Part shown: positions 17,340 through 25,143 of the stretch, piece after piece
How positions within the stretch are numbered: position 1 is the stretch's first letter
How the letters are laid out: each line of letters begins with the position of its first letter
Assembly (NCBI GenBank): GCA_020524525.2
Contig: CP129018.1
Location: forward strand, 744,001 to 808,000
Reading direction: 5' to 3'
Length of the DNA: 64,000 bases
Source of the DNA: Bacillus tianshenii
GTDB taxonomy: Bacteria > Bacillota > Bacilli > Bacillales > Bacillaceae_N
The notes under the pieces: generated by a model
The model's database searches: none
What the model was told of the DNA's origin: nothing
The model's input: the letters and a program-made list of their open reading frames with translations, nothing else
Translations under genes and position numbers: made by a program

Positions 17340-17981
17340 ATGTCTGAAGAAGTAAATCAACCGCAAGCCAATGAGGAGAACGGGGACGTTATTGTACAAC
17401 AGATTCCAGACCCGCGCGCAGATATTTGTGTACAGCACGTTATCTATGAAAGGCTTAATCAGCGATTAAGCGACACAATTGATGTGAATGATGGGATGTT
17501 TTGTCCAGAGTTATCTGGAACATGCCGTGCTTTATCAGGTTCTGGCTTCGTGGATGAAATTACGCAATGCCGTCTTGAATTGTGCTGCTTAACGGCTGAG
17601 CCGCCGTTCCCGAATTGTGATGTGATTCGTGTAACAGCGAGAGTTGTAATTGTTCTTATTAACCGGCTTGGTATAACTATCGGTCGACTTCGTGAAACGT
17701 TAACAATGGATATTCCGCGTGTGAATCCTGTATTTGCATCATCTCCGAATATTCCTGTTGGAAACATTATCCGTGAAATCGACGGTTCTTGTGTAGATAT
17801 CCTTGATTTATTCTGTAATGTTAACACAGATACAGGAGTGCTTACGTATGGAATCGACTACAACTTGAAATTATGGAGACACGACAACATGCTTGTAACA
17901 GCTGAAAGACGCTTCCCAGATTCAGATGTTACAATCAAGAATCCATTCAACGAATATATCCCTTGTGGTGACGTTCGATAA
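17340..17981 (+). CDS. Cysteine-rich protein of unknown function, possible spore-surface type
   Basis: 213 residues from the ATG at 17340 (AAAGGGGA lies seven bases upstream; an ATG two codons earlier overlaps the site). There is no signal peptide or membrane helix. Cysteines are spread along the chain, including CPELSGTC, CRLELCC, PNCDVI, GSCVDILDLFC and a terminal PCGDVR. The alternation of beta-type hydrophobic stretches with Cys resembles Bacillus coat or DUF3794-like proteins, but I cannot assign a family. It stands alone, ends in a strong terminator, and follows the GrpB remnant by ~190 bp. Confidence 0.7.
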   Translation: MSEEVNQPQANEENGDVIVQQIPDPRADICVQHVIYERLNQRLSDTIDVNDGMFCPELSGTCRALSGSGFVDEITQCRLELCCLTAEPPFPNCDVIRVTARVVIVLINRLGITIGRLRETLTMDIPRVNPVFASSPNIPVGNIIREIDGSCVDILDLFCNVNTDTGVLTYGIDYNLKLWRHDNMLVTAERRFPDSDVTIKNPFNEYIPCGDVR

Positions 17982-17993
17982 TTAGCAAGACTA

Positions 17994-18030
17994 GAAATCC
18001 AGTAGTCACGCATACTACTGGATTTCTTTC
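17994..18030. terminator. Bidirectional terminator between convergent genes
   Basis: GAAATCCAGTAGT (17994-18006) pairs perfectly with ACTACTGGATTTC (18013-18025), followed by a T-rich tract. Confidence 0.9.
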
Positions 18031-18031
18031 C

Positions 18032-19366
18032 TTATTCAGCAGGCTTTGTGAAATCAACAATTAATTTCTCAAGGCGGTCTATTTTTGTATCAATTTTTTG
18101 TAGTGATGTGAGAATGTCATTGATTTGTTGCTGTTGCTCATATTTTTTTTCTAAGTCATCTATGTTCCAAGACGTCGTTTTCGACATTTTTGGCATGAAT
18201 CCACGATTTCGCAAGGATTCGTTTTCATGATTTGTTGGTTGGTGTTCGCCTGATTGGCTTTCTTTCTCGTTATGATTATCCATTTTAGGCCTCCTATATA
18301 TGTTCTCCTCAATGGGGTGTTCTTGTTTAATTTCATATACCTGGCTTACGATGCGGTGGAGTGGTGATTTGGTGTTTTTCTTCATTCTCATTTCCAGAGA
18401 AGCTAACTGGTCATTTAATTGACGATAATGTTCAGGAAGTGTATTTAATATTGTTTGGATGGATTCGGATTGCTGTAGTAATGATTGATGTTGTTCTTGT
18501 AGCGTATTTTCTTGCGTTTCGAAATGCTCTTTAAATGATTCATGAATAGTTTGGACCCAACTTTGCCACTGTTCATTTTGGGTGTTGATGGATTGGCCAA
18601 AGTCAATAAGCTGGTTGAACTTCTCCTGCAAGTCTTCAAGTAATCGTTTGTTTGCTTCATTTTGCGCAACGCTTTCTTCGTACTTGCTTTGCCATTTAAG
18701 TAGTTCAGCTTCCTTCTGTTTAAGTAGATGAGTGTTTTTTTCATATTCGGACCGTAGTTTGTTCGTTTCTGTAAGGGAATGCTCCTTTAATTGGTTTATT
18801 TCATTCTGATAGCGCTCTTCACTTAGTTTATGTTGCTGTCTTAGCTCCTGTAGTTCTTGTTCCTTTGCTTGTAGAAGGTCATTTTGAACCTGCATCGTTT
18901 GGGCGAAGTCTGTAAGTTGATTGAACTTTCTTTGGAAGTCTTCGAGTAATTGTTTGTATTTTTTATTTTTCGTTAAGCTGTCTTGATAATGACCTTGCCA
19001 ATGAAACAATTGATCAAGTTTTTTCTGAAACGAGAGGATGTCGTGATTTTTTTCGGTTCGTAGTTTGTAAGCTTCTAACTCATAATGTTGCTTTAGCTTC
19101 TCTAGCTCATGGTCTTTTGTTTGTAGAAGGCTTGCTTTTGCTTGTTGTTTTTCTTCTAATTGTTTTTTTAGCGTTGCGATTTCTTCTTCTGTCGTCGTTA
19201 GCTTCTCTAAGAGTGTTTGGTTTTGACTTTCGAGACTTTTCAGCTCTACATAATAATTTGTCCGCTTAAATCTTCTCCATTTTGTTTTGATCGAATTCAA
19301 TTCAGACGTTAGATGAATAACCTTTTGCTCTAGCTGCATAGGTGTTAGTCGTGAAGTAGACTTCAT
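18032..19366 (-). CDS. Long coiled-coil protein of unknown function
   Basis: 444 residues from the ATG at 19366, chosen because GAGGTGAT lies seven bases upstream; the GTG further upstream is part of that site. Residues ~20-330 are almost entirely heptad-like Glu/Lys/Gln/Leu sequence. A segment is duplicated: KKYKQLLEDFQRKFNQLTDF near residue 145 recurs as NKRLLEDLQEKFNQLIDF near residue 245, each with about 100 residues of similar flank. A polar linker and a short C-terminal coiled coil (IDTKIDRLEKLIVDF) follow. No signal, membrane helix or enzyme domain is visible. A scaffold or filament role is possible, with no direct support. Confidence 0.75.
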   Translation of the reverse strand: MKSTSRLTPMQLEQKVIHLTSELNSIKTKWRRFKRTNYYVELKSLESQNQTLLEKLTTTEEEIATLKKQLEEKQQAKASLLQTKDHELEKLKQHYELEAYKLRTEKNHDILSFQKKLDQLFHWQGHYQDSLTKNKKYKQLLEDFQRKFNQLTDFAQTMQVQNDLLQAKEQELQELRQQHKLSEERYQNEINQLKEHSLTETNKLRSEYEKNTHLLKQKEAELLKWQSKYEESVAQNEANKRLLEDLQEKFNQLIDFGQSINTQNEQWQSWVQTIHESFKEHFETQENTLQEQHQSLLQQSESIQTILNTLPEHYRQLNDQLASLEMRMKKNTKSPLHRIVSQVYEIKQEHPIEENIYRRPKMDNHNEKESQSGEHQPTNHENESLRNRGFMPKMSKTTSWNIDDLEKKYEQQQQINDILTSLQKIDTKIDRLEKLIVDFTKPAE

Positions 19367-19459
19367 CGGTAAAATCACCTCATTTCCCCATTATTAAAGT
19401 ATTCAAGTGAGCGCCTAATTGTGAACGTATTTATTTTTCACTATGTTGGTAGTATTTTG

Positions 19460-19485
19460 GTTTATGATAGTAGAAGAAAGGGTAA
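19460..19485 (+). promoter_or_regulatory. SigB-type promoter of the VWA lipoprotein gene
   Basis: GTTTAT (19460-19465), 14 bp, GGGTAA (19480-19485). This is one mismatch from consensus in each element, with standard SigB spacing, about 45 bp before the start codon. Confidence 0.5.
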
Positions 19486-19531
19486 ATCATTTTGGTAAAA
19501 TATACTATTTTTTTGCAGTGGGGGGTTGAAG

Positions 19532-20899
19532 ATGAGAAACGTATGGATGCTCGTTTGCCTTATGCTACTTCTTGCTGGTTGTGGCGATGATTCAAGCAGT
19601 GATGCAACAGCCGAAAGCAAGTCATCCAGTGAGCAAAAAGAGCAGGCAAGTAACGAATATCAAGAAAAAACAGCCGAGTACTACGAGCTTGAAGACCCAG
19701 CGAGAGAGCTTACGGACGTGGAACAAGAAATGCTGCGAAAGCCAGGTACATACAGCGGAGACAATTATGACAAAGAAAAGGTGCATGCCGCGCTAGACGA
19801 ATTACCAAAAGATTTAACGGCTGAGCAATACTTAGATGAAATGCTTTATTTGCTGGCGGAGGACTATCATGAAGGGGTCGAAACGTTTGTTAATTTTGAC
19901 TCAAGTGTTGAGGTTGATATCGCGAGGCCTGATGGTGACATCGATAAACCGAGCATAAAGAAAACGCATTTTGCTTTATTGATGGATTCAAGCGGCAGTA
20001 TGAATGGAAAGATCAATGGGAAAACAAAGATGCAAACGGCAAAGGAAGCGATAAAGAACTTTGCCGAGCTTGTTCCGCAGAGCGCAACGGTTTCCTTGCG
20101 TATTTATGGGCATAAAGGAAGCGGAAGTGATCAAGATAAGCAGTTATCTTGCAGTCAGACAGAAACGGTTTTTAACGGGAACTATAATGAAGCGGAATTT
20201 GACGAATCCTTAACACAATTCCAACCAGCTGGCTGGACACCGATTGCTTTAGCATTGAATGCTGTCGAAAAAGACATTCCAAACGATGCTGAGGAAGTAA
20301 TCGTCTATGTCGTCAGTGACGGAATTGAAACATGCGACGGGGACCCTGTGGAAGCAGCGAAAAAATTAAGTGAGACCGAAAACGTGAAAACAGTCGTCAA
20401 CATTATCGGCTTTGATGTAGATAACAAAGGGCAGGCATTGCTGAAAGAAGTAGCCGATGCAGGTAATGGTGAATTCACCTATGTTGATTCTGAACGTGAA
20501 TTAAAGGACTACATGCGAGAGCAGTATAAAGAACTGCAAAAGAAATGGACAGATTGGAAAAATGAAGGGAAAAAGCAAGCATTTGCTGTAAAAGAAGAGA
20601 AGAAAGAATTAGCACATGGCACAAAAGATGAATTAAAGGAAAAAAGTGACCGCGAGAAAAAGCGCTTAAAAGAAGCACAAGCCTACCTCGAGGACAAATA
20701 CGATGATTATGAACACCCTGTCAATGACACCTATTCACTTATTCTAGACCGACACGATGACATTTGGGGCTACGCCGTCGATACAGGCAACAACCTGTGG
20801 CGAGAAGCCGTTAACAACGGCAATGATGAATGGCGCGATTATATTGATGAAGGAAATGAAAAAATAAGTGAAACGATTGATAAGAAAAATAGCTATTAA
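19532..20899 (+). CDS. Lipoprotein with von Willebrand factor A domain (YwmD-like)
   Basis: 455 residues from the ATG at 19532 (GGGGGG lies six bases upstream). A lipoprotein signal ends LLLAGC. A low-complexity Ser/Glu linker leads to a VWA domain at ~147-325 with a complete MIDAS: DSSGSM (~152-157), the Thr of GWTPIALAL and the Asp of VSDGIETC. MIDAS sites bind Mg and an acidic ligand residue. A charged helical C-terminal region (~325-455) is extra compared with short YwmC/YwmD proteins. It should sit on the outer face of the membrane. The SigB-like promoter suggests general-stress expression. Confidence 0.85.
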   Translation: MRNVWMLVCLMLLLAGCGDDSSSDATAESKSSSEQKEQASNEYQEKTAEYYELEDPARELTDVEQEMLRKPGTYSGDNYDKEKVHAALDELPKDLTAEQYLDEMLYLLAEDYHEGVETFVNFDSSVEVDIARPDGDIDKPSIKKTHFALLMDSSGSMNGKINGKTKMQTAKEAIKNFAELVPQSATVSLRIYGHKGSGSDQDKQLSCSQTETVFNGNYNEAEFDESLTQFQPAGWTPIALALNAVEKDIPNDAEEVIVYVVSDGIETCDGDPVEAAKKLSETENVKTVVNIIGFDVDNKGQALLKEVADAGNGEFTYVDSERELKDYMREQYKELQKKWTDWKNEGKKQAFAVKEEKKELAHGTKDELKEKSDREKKRLKEAQAYLEDKYDDYEHPVNDTYSLILDRHDDIWGYAVDTGNNLWREAVNNGNDEWRDYIDEGNEKISETIDKKNSY

Positions 20900-20907
20900 T
20901 TTAATTG

Positions 20908-20946
20908 AAAGCTGTTCCTTTCCTCATGAAAGGAGCGGCTTTTTCT
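20908..20946 (+). terminator. Terminator after the VWA lipoprotein gene
   Basis: AGCTGTTCCTTTC and GAAAGGAGCGGCT form a 13-pair stem with two non-canonical positions, followed by TTTTTC. Confidence 0.85.
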
Positions 20947-20950
20947 TTTT

Positions 20951-20966
20951 ATTAGAAAATTCTAAT
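20951..20966. promoter_or_regulatory. Palindrome ATTAGAA-AA-TTCTAAT, candidate operator
   Basis: A perfect 7-2-7 inverted repeat lies about 77 bp before the di-histidine membrane protein gene. Its size recalls MarR or Fur-family operators, but it does not match the Fur/PerR 7-1-7 consensus. Confidence 0.4.
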
Positions 20967-21042
20967 CTGATTGAACGATTGTTTTTAATTCTTGTTCGTT
21001 AAGATGTGGATATTCAAATGATAGGAAAAAGGGTGAGAACGT

Positions 21043-21567
21043 ATGTTGAATGCACTAAAACCATTTTCACTAGTCATTAAAGTGGGAGGAGCTTTGTTAA
21101 TTGCGGCAAGTGCTGCGCTGCTTGCATTAGGCCTGTTAACAGGTGCAACAGATACGATGGAGGAAATGAGCAAAACACTTGGCGCGATTGCTGAATATGG
21201 AGCGATTGGGGCTGGGGCGTTGTGGCTTGTGCGGCATGCGGTTGGTTTTGTTAAGAAACGAAAAATGTCGTTTGGCCATTATGTACAGATGCTTTTTAAA
21301 CTGCTAAGGACGTACCACACGTTTATTGGCTGGGTTGTGTTTTCTGTTGCGACAAGTCACGGTGTTTACTTTTTATTAAATGAATCCGAGCATATGGACC
21401 GCGTTTACAGCGGGCTTGCAACATTTATTGGATTAGTCGTGCTTGTTTCATTCGGGCTTCTTCTACAAAAACGGGGGAAGAACAAAAAGTATGCAGCATA
21501 TAAAAGAGTTCATCAGCTGATCGCCCTGTTATTTGGGCTTGCATTATTGATTCATCTAGTCATTTAA
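21043..21567 (+). CDS. Predicted b-type haem membrane protein (ferric-reductase-like, 4-5 helices)
   Basis: 174 residues with hydrophobic helices at ~10-32, 45-60, 85-107, 120-138 and 155-174. Two helices each carry a pair of His spaced 14 apart: the segment starting HTFIGWVVFSVATSH and the segment HQLIALLFGLALLIH. This spacing of paired His in adjacent helices is what ferric-reductase/cytochrome b-like proteins use to hold two haems. The FAD/NAD domain of a complete reductase is absent. It begins with GGGTGAGAACGT before the ATG. The chemoreceptor gene starts 29 bp downstream, probably in the same transcript. Confidence 0.65.
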   Translation: MLNALKPFSLVIKVGGALLIAASAALLALGLLTGATDTMEEMSKTLGAIAEYGAIGAGALWLVRHAVGFVKKRKMSFGHYVQMLFKLLRTYHTFIGWVVFSVATSHGVYFLLNESEHMDRVYSGLATFIGLVVLVSFGLLLQKRGKNKKYAAYKRVHQLIALLFGLALLIHLVI

Positions 21568-21595
21568 GAAAAAGGAGTTCAAATAGGGGGACAGT

Positions 21596-23236
21596 ATGGT
21601 GAATGGGATATCAAGGAAGGTAAATATACTAATTGTATTAATGTTTTTAATTACACTCACAAGTACATCAACCATTGTTTATATGGAAAGTAAAACAAGC
21701 TTAATTAACGAAGAAAAAGAAAAAGCATTAGCGATTATTCATACGTTTGAAGCTGGGCTAGACGGTTCTTCTGTAAGTGCCCAGATGTTCCAAGAGCGAA
21801 TTACAGCGCTGTCGGCTTCATTAGATGAGTTGGTTGATTTTAATGTTTATGCATTAGGTGATCAGCCAAAAGTAATTGCATCATCAGATTCGGATCTCAT
21901 TGGAAAGCCGGCTGATCCAGAGGATGTTGCGGCAGCTGAGAGTGATAAGGTCATTCCAATTATATCAAAAGAAAGCATTGATGTGACAGCACCTCTTCAT
22001 CTGAATGGAAAAGTTGAATATGTCGCTGGTATCACTTTTACATTAAAACATGCCAATGAAACACTGCAAAAGCATCTTCTCTTAATGATTGGAACGATGA
22101 TATTCGTGCTGATTGTAGGTGTGTTGATTACGTCCTTATTTGTTCGGAAGATTGTTTCACGTCCACTCGCTACATTAGGGGAGGCCGCTTCAGCAATTGC
22201 AGACGGAAATTTATCGATTGAAGTGGAGCGTTTCCTTTTAAACAGAAATGATGAGGTCGGTGCTCTTTCATCGTCTTTTCAAAAAATGACCGACAGTCTG
22301 AAACGGATGATTCATGAAATTTCAAGTGCAACGAGCGAAATGGCGAAAATGACGAGTCAAGTAACAGGACATTCTGAAGTTGTTCATGAAAAAAGCGGGG
22401 ATATAACGTCTGCGATGCAGCAGGTTGCCTCAGGCTCTGAAGTCCAAGTGCAAAGCTCATATGACAGCCGTCATGCATTACAAGGGTTAAATGAAGGCAT
22501 TCATGAGGTTGCCACCTACACAACAGATGTCACATCTGAAGCCAATCGAATGCTGACTCAAGCAGAAGAAGGAAATTCGTTCATTCAAACAACGGTCAGT
22601 CAAATGAAAACTATTTCTGAAAATGTCAATCACACCTCGCAAATTATTAAACGGTTAGAAGACCGGTCAATTGAAATTGGCACGATTGTGAGTGTGATTT
22701 CAGATATTGCAGCACAAACAAACTTATTAGCACTAAATGCAGCTATCGAAGCAGCCCGTGCAGGTGAGCACGGGAAAGGCTTTGCCGTGGTATCAAATGA
22801 AGTTAGACATTTAGCAGAACAATCAAGTGAAGCGACATCAAAAATCTCAACGCTTATCCATGATATTCAAAATGATATTACGCTTTCAGTGACTGCGATG
22901 CAGGCCGGAACAGAGGAGGTCCATGAAGGAACCAGCCATGTCCTCCAAGTGGGAGAACGCTTTGAAGAAATGGTAGCAGCGATTAAAGCAGTTACAACAA
23001 AAATTGAAAATGTCTCAGAATCAACAGGTAAAATGTCAGCTTCGGCTGAGGAAATCTTCGCATCAATTGACGGGATGAGCAAAATTGCTTCTGACACCTC
23101 CTCAATTGCGCAATCGGTCGCATCAGAAGCACAGGAACAGCTCGATTTAATTGAGAAAATTAATGATTCACACCGTGAGCTTAAAGACATTGCCCGCTCA
23201 CTTGAGGAAACCGTGATCGCGATCCAAAAGAGTTAA
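21596..23236 (+). CDS. Methyl-accepting chemotaxis protein with short extracytoplasmic sensor
   Basis: 546 residues. A membrane helix at ~9-28, a ~135-residue sensor of single-Cache size (~30-160), a second helix (~162-184), HAMP (~185-240) and the MCP signalling hairpin. The hairpin tip is [20 protein letters not shown], the CheA/CheW contact region. GGGGGACAGT precedes the ATG. It directly follows the predicted haem membrane protein, so the receptor may report on that protein's redox function; this is inference from position only. The ligand is unknown. Confidence 0.92.
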   Translation: MVNGISRKVNILIVLMFLITLTSTSTIVYMESKTSLINEEKEKALAIIHTFEAGLDGSSVSAQMFQERITALSASLDELVDFNVYALGDQPKVIASSDSDLIGKPADPEDVAAAESDKVIPIISKESIDVTAPLHLNGKVEYVAGITFTLKHANETLQKHLLLMIGTMIFVLIVGVLITSLFVRKIVSRPLATLGEAASAIADGNLSIEVERFLLNRNDEVGALSSSFQKMTDSLKRMIHEISSATSEMAKMTSQVTGHSEVVHEKSGDITSAMQQVASGSEVQVQSSYDSRHALQGLNEGIHEVATYTTDVTSEANRMLTQAEEGNSFIQTTVSQMKTISENVNHTSQIIKRLEDRSIEIGTIVSVISDIAAQTNLLALNAAIEAARAGEHGKGFAVVSNEVRHLAEQSSEATSKISTLIHDIQNDITLSVTAMQAGTEEVHEGTSHVLQVGERFEEMVAAIKAVTTKIENVSESTGKMSASAEEIFASIDGMSKIASDTSSIAQSVASEAQEQLDLIEKINDSHRELKDIARSLEETVIAIQKS

Positions 23237-23366
23237 GCGATGTCTTTCATAAATTAAAAAATTCTCATGAAATTCTAAAGTACATTTTATCCATCGACCA
23301 TCTAACTTTTAATGTTCAGGTTGTTTAATAAAACATGTAAGGCACATTCAAATTGAGGAGGAAAAA

Positions 23367-23780
23367 ATGATGAAAAGAAAAATTCTAGTCCCTGCATTAG
23401 CATTCACAATCGTTGGAGCCGGCTTTGCTGGTGTTAGCTTAACAAAGTCATCTGCAGCTTCAACACAAGCTGTCGTTCAGCCGGAGCAATCGGAGGAGCA
23501 GGAAGCGGCAAGACTTCAGAAGGAAGCTAAACTTACGGTAGCTGAAAGTGAAGCGATTGCTTTAAAAGAAGTACCGGGCACAGTGGTCGATACGGAATTA
23601 GAGGATGAGGACGGCATTGTCGTCTACGGAGTCGAAATTGAAACAAAAGACGGCACAGCAAAAGATGTGAAAATTGATGCGGTTACAGGCAAAGTGTTGA
23701 AAATAGACACCAATGACGAAGATGAGCAAGAAGACGGCAGCGTAGAGGAAGAAGACGGAGAAGAAAACGATAACGATTAA
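23367..23780 (+). CDS. Secreted PepSY-domain protein
   Basis: 137 residues. A signal peptide with the hydrophobic core LVPALAFTIVGAGFAGVSL ends near SAASTQ. A single PepSY domain (~58-112) starts LTVAESEAIALKEVPG and ends KIDAVTGKVLKI. The C-terminal ~25 residues are nearly all Asp/Glu. PepSY domains are small secreted or surface modules, sometimes protease inhibitors. In B. subtilis PepSY proteins sit beside the YkoG/YkoH two-component system, and here too a two-component pair lies about 0.7 kb downstream. GGAGGAAAAA is the ribosome site. Confidence 0.85.
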   Translation: MMKRKILVPALAFTIVGAGFAGVSLTKSSAASTQAVVQPEQSEEQEAARLQKEAKLTVAESEAIALKEVPGTVVDTELEDEDGIVVYGVEIETKDGTAKDVKIDAVTGKVLKIDTNDEDEQEDGSVEEEDGEENDND

Positions 23781-23843
23781 CGCAATAGGAGAAGGCGCGG
23801 CACAGTCCGTGTCTTTTCTCATTCAATAAGTGAGGTGCTTGAA

Positions 23844-24437
23844 ATGAAGAAAGCAGCAAACAAGCAAGCAGAACAGAAAGCTTCTCGTAAGCTTCAATGG
23901 TTTTTCTTTGTTTTTCTCATTCCATTGATATTTGCAGGTGCACTGACATTTGGCGTCTTAAAGGTCGCTGGATATAACCCAATCCAGCTTGTGAAAGACC
24001 ATATTCCAGGTGTATCAACGGTTGCAGCGACAGCGAATGCAAAACAGGAGAAAAGCAAGGACCTCAAAGCGCTCAACGCAACCATTAAGCAGCAAAAGGA
24101 AGCCCTATCTCAATCAGAAAGTCAGTTAAAAAGCAAGCAGACAGAAATCGATTCCTATTTGAAGAAAATTGAAGATTTGACAAATCAGTTAAAAACAGCC
24201 CAAATAACGAACGAACAAGCTACAATAAAGGGAGATGAATTAGTGAACATGTATGAAACGATGGACCCGGCGAAAGCAGCCGCGATTTTATCGAACGTTG
24301 ATAAGCAGGATGCCATTGATCTTTTGCTGCACATTCAAAAGGAGACAAGTGCAGCCATAATGAGCGAAATGGACCCTGCGGATGCGGCGGAACTAACAGT
24401 GCTGTTGAATCAACAGACGAAACAAATAAAGAAATAG
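23844..24437 (+). CDS. MotE/YlxF-like protein (MgtE N-domain-like fold), outside a flagellar operon
   Basis: 197 residues from the ATG at 23844 (GAGGTG six bases upstream; the GTG at 23835 belongs to that site). One membrane helix at ~22-46, an extracellular-facing coiled coil (~70-130) and a C-terminal helical domain (MYETMDPAKAAAILSNVDKQ, then AAIMSEMDPADAAELTVLL). This matches YlxF/MotE, which in Bacillus normally lies between fliJ and fliK and in other bacteria chaperones the stator protein MotC. Here no flagellar structural gene is near; it lies between a PepSY gene and a two-component system. It is probably a paralogue. Confidence 0.8.
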   Translation: MKKAANKQAEQKASRKLQWFFFVFLIPLIFAGALTFGVLKVAGYNPIQLVKDHIPGVSTVAATANAKQEKSKDLKALNATIKQQKEALSQSESQLKSKQTEIDSYLKKIEDLTNQLKTAQITNEQATIKGDELVNMYETMDPAKAAAILSNVDKQDAIDLLLHIQKETSAAIMSEMDPADAAELTVLLNQQTKQIKK

Positions 24438-24462
24438 CAAGAAACAAATACAGGGAGTGTTC

Positions 24463-25143
24463 ATGGTGAAAAGGATTCTGATTATTGAAGATGAAGAAAG
24501 CATTTCTGAATTTTTGGAGCTGGAGTTAAAGCATGAAGGGTTTGCGGTAGATGTTTCGTTTGAAGGTCGAGAGGGTTTAGAAATCGCATTACATGAAGAT
24601 TTTGACCTAATTCTGCTTGATTTGATGCTGCCAGGCTTAAATGGGGTTGAAATTTGCCGGCGTATTCGCAGTGTGAAGGACACGCCGATTATTATGCTGA
24701 CAGCAAGAGACAGTGTCATGGACCGGGTGATGGGGCTTGATAATGGGGCAGATGATTATATCCCAAAGCCGTTTGCCATTGAAGAGCTGTTAGCAAGAAT
24801 GCGGGTTATCTTTAGACGGGTAGAAAAAAGTGAAAACTCCTTTTCACAAACGATTAAAATGAAGGAAATTGAAGTGGACCTGCTCGCAAGAACGGTGAAA
24901 AAGGAAAAGGAAACAATCGATTTAACAAAGCGGGAATATGACTTATTGCTTTTATTTTTACAAAATAAGAATCGTGTGCTAACGCGGGAGTTAATTTTAG
25001 AACAGATTTGGGGATATGATAGTGTCGTTGAAACAAATGTGGTCGATGTATATGTTCGTTATCTGCGCAGTAAGATTAACCCTGAAAGTGGAGAAAGTTA
25101 TATTGAAACCATTCGTGGAGTTGGGTATGTGATGAGAGAATGA
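24463..25143 (+). CDS. OmpR-family response regulator
   Basis: 226 residues from the ATG at 24463 (GGGAGT upstream). The receiver domain (~1-115) has the acidic pocket (IIEDEE), the phospho-acceptor Asp53 (LLLDLMLPG), Thr in MLTARD and Lys in YIPKPF. A winged-helix effector domain (~128-225) ends SYIETIRGVGYVMRE. It overlaps the histidine kinase gene by four bases (ATGA), so the two are translationally coupled. Best regarded as ArlR/YkoG-like. Targets are unknown; the neighbouring PepSY and MotE-like genes are candidates by position. Confidence 0.93.
   Translation: MVKRILIIEDEESISEFLELELKHEGFAVDVSFEGREGLEIALHEDFDLILLDLMLPGLNGVEICRRIRSVKDTPIIMLTARDSVMDRVMGLDNGADDYIPKPFAIEELLARMRVIFRRVEKSENSFSQTIKMKEIEVDLLARTVKKEKETIDLTKREYDLLLLFLQNKNRVLTRELILEQIWGYDSVVETNVVDVYVRYLRSKINPESGESYIETIRGVGYVMRE

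Noticed and set aside
17079-17438. 119-codon minus-strand ORF across the GrpB remnant and the Cys-rich gene
   Set aside because: It overlaps two better supported plus-strand genes, has no ribosome site at its start, and only its short middle looks protein-like.
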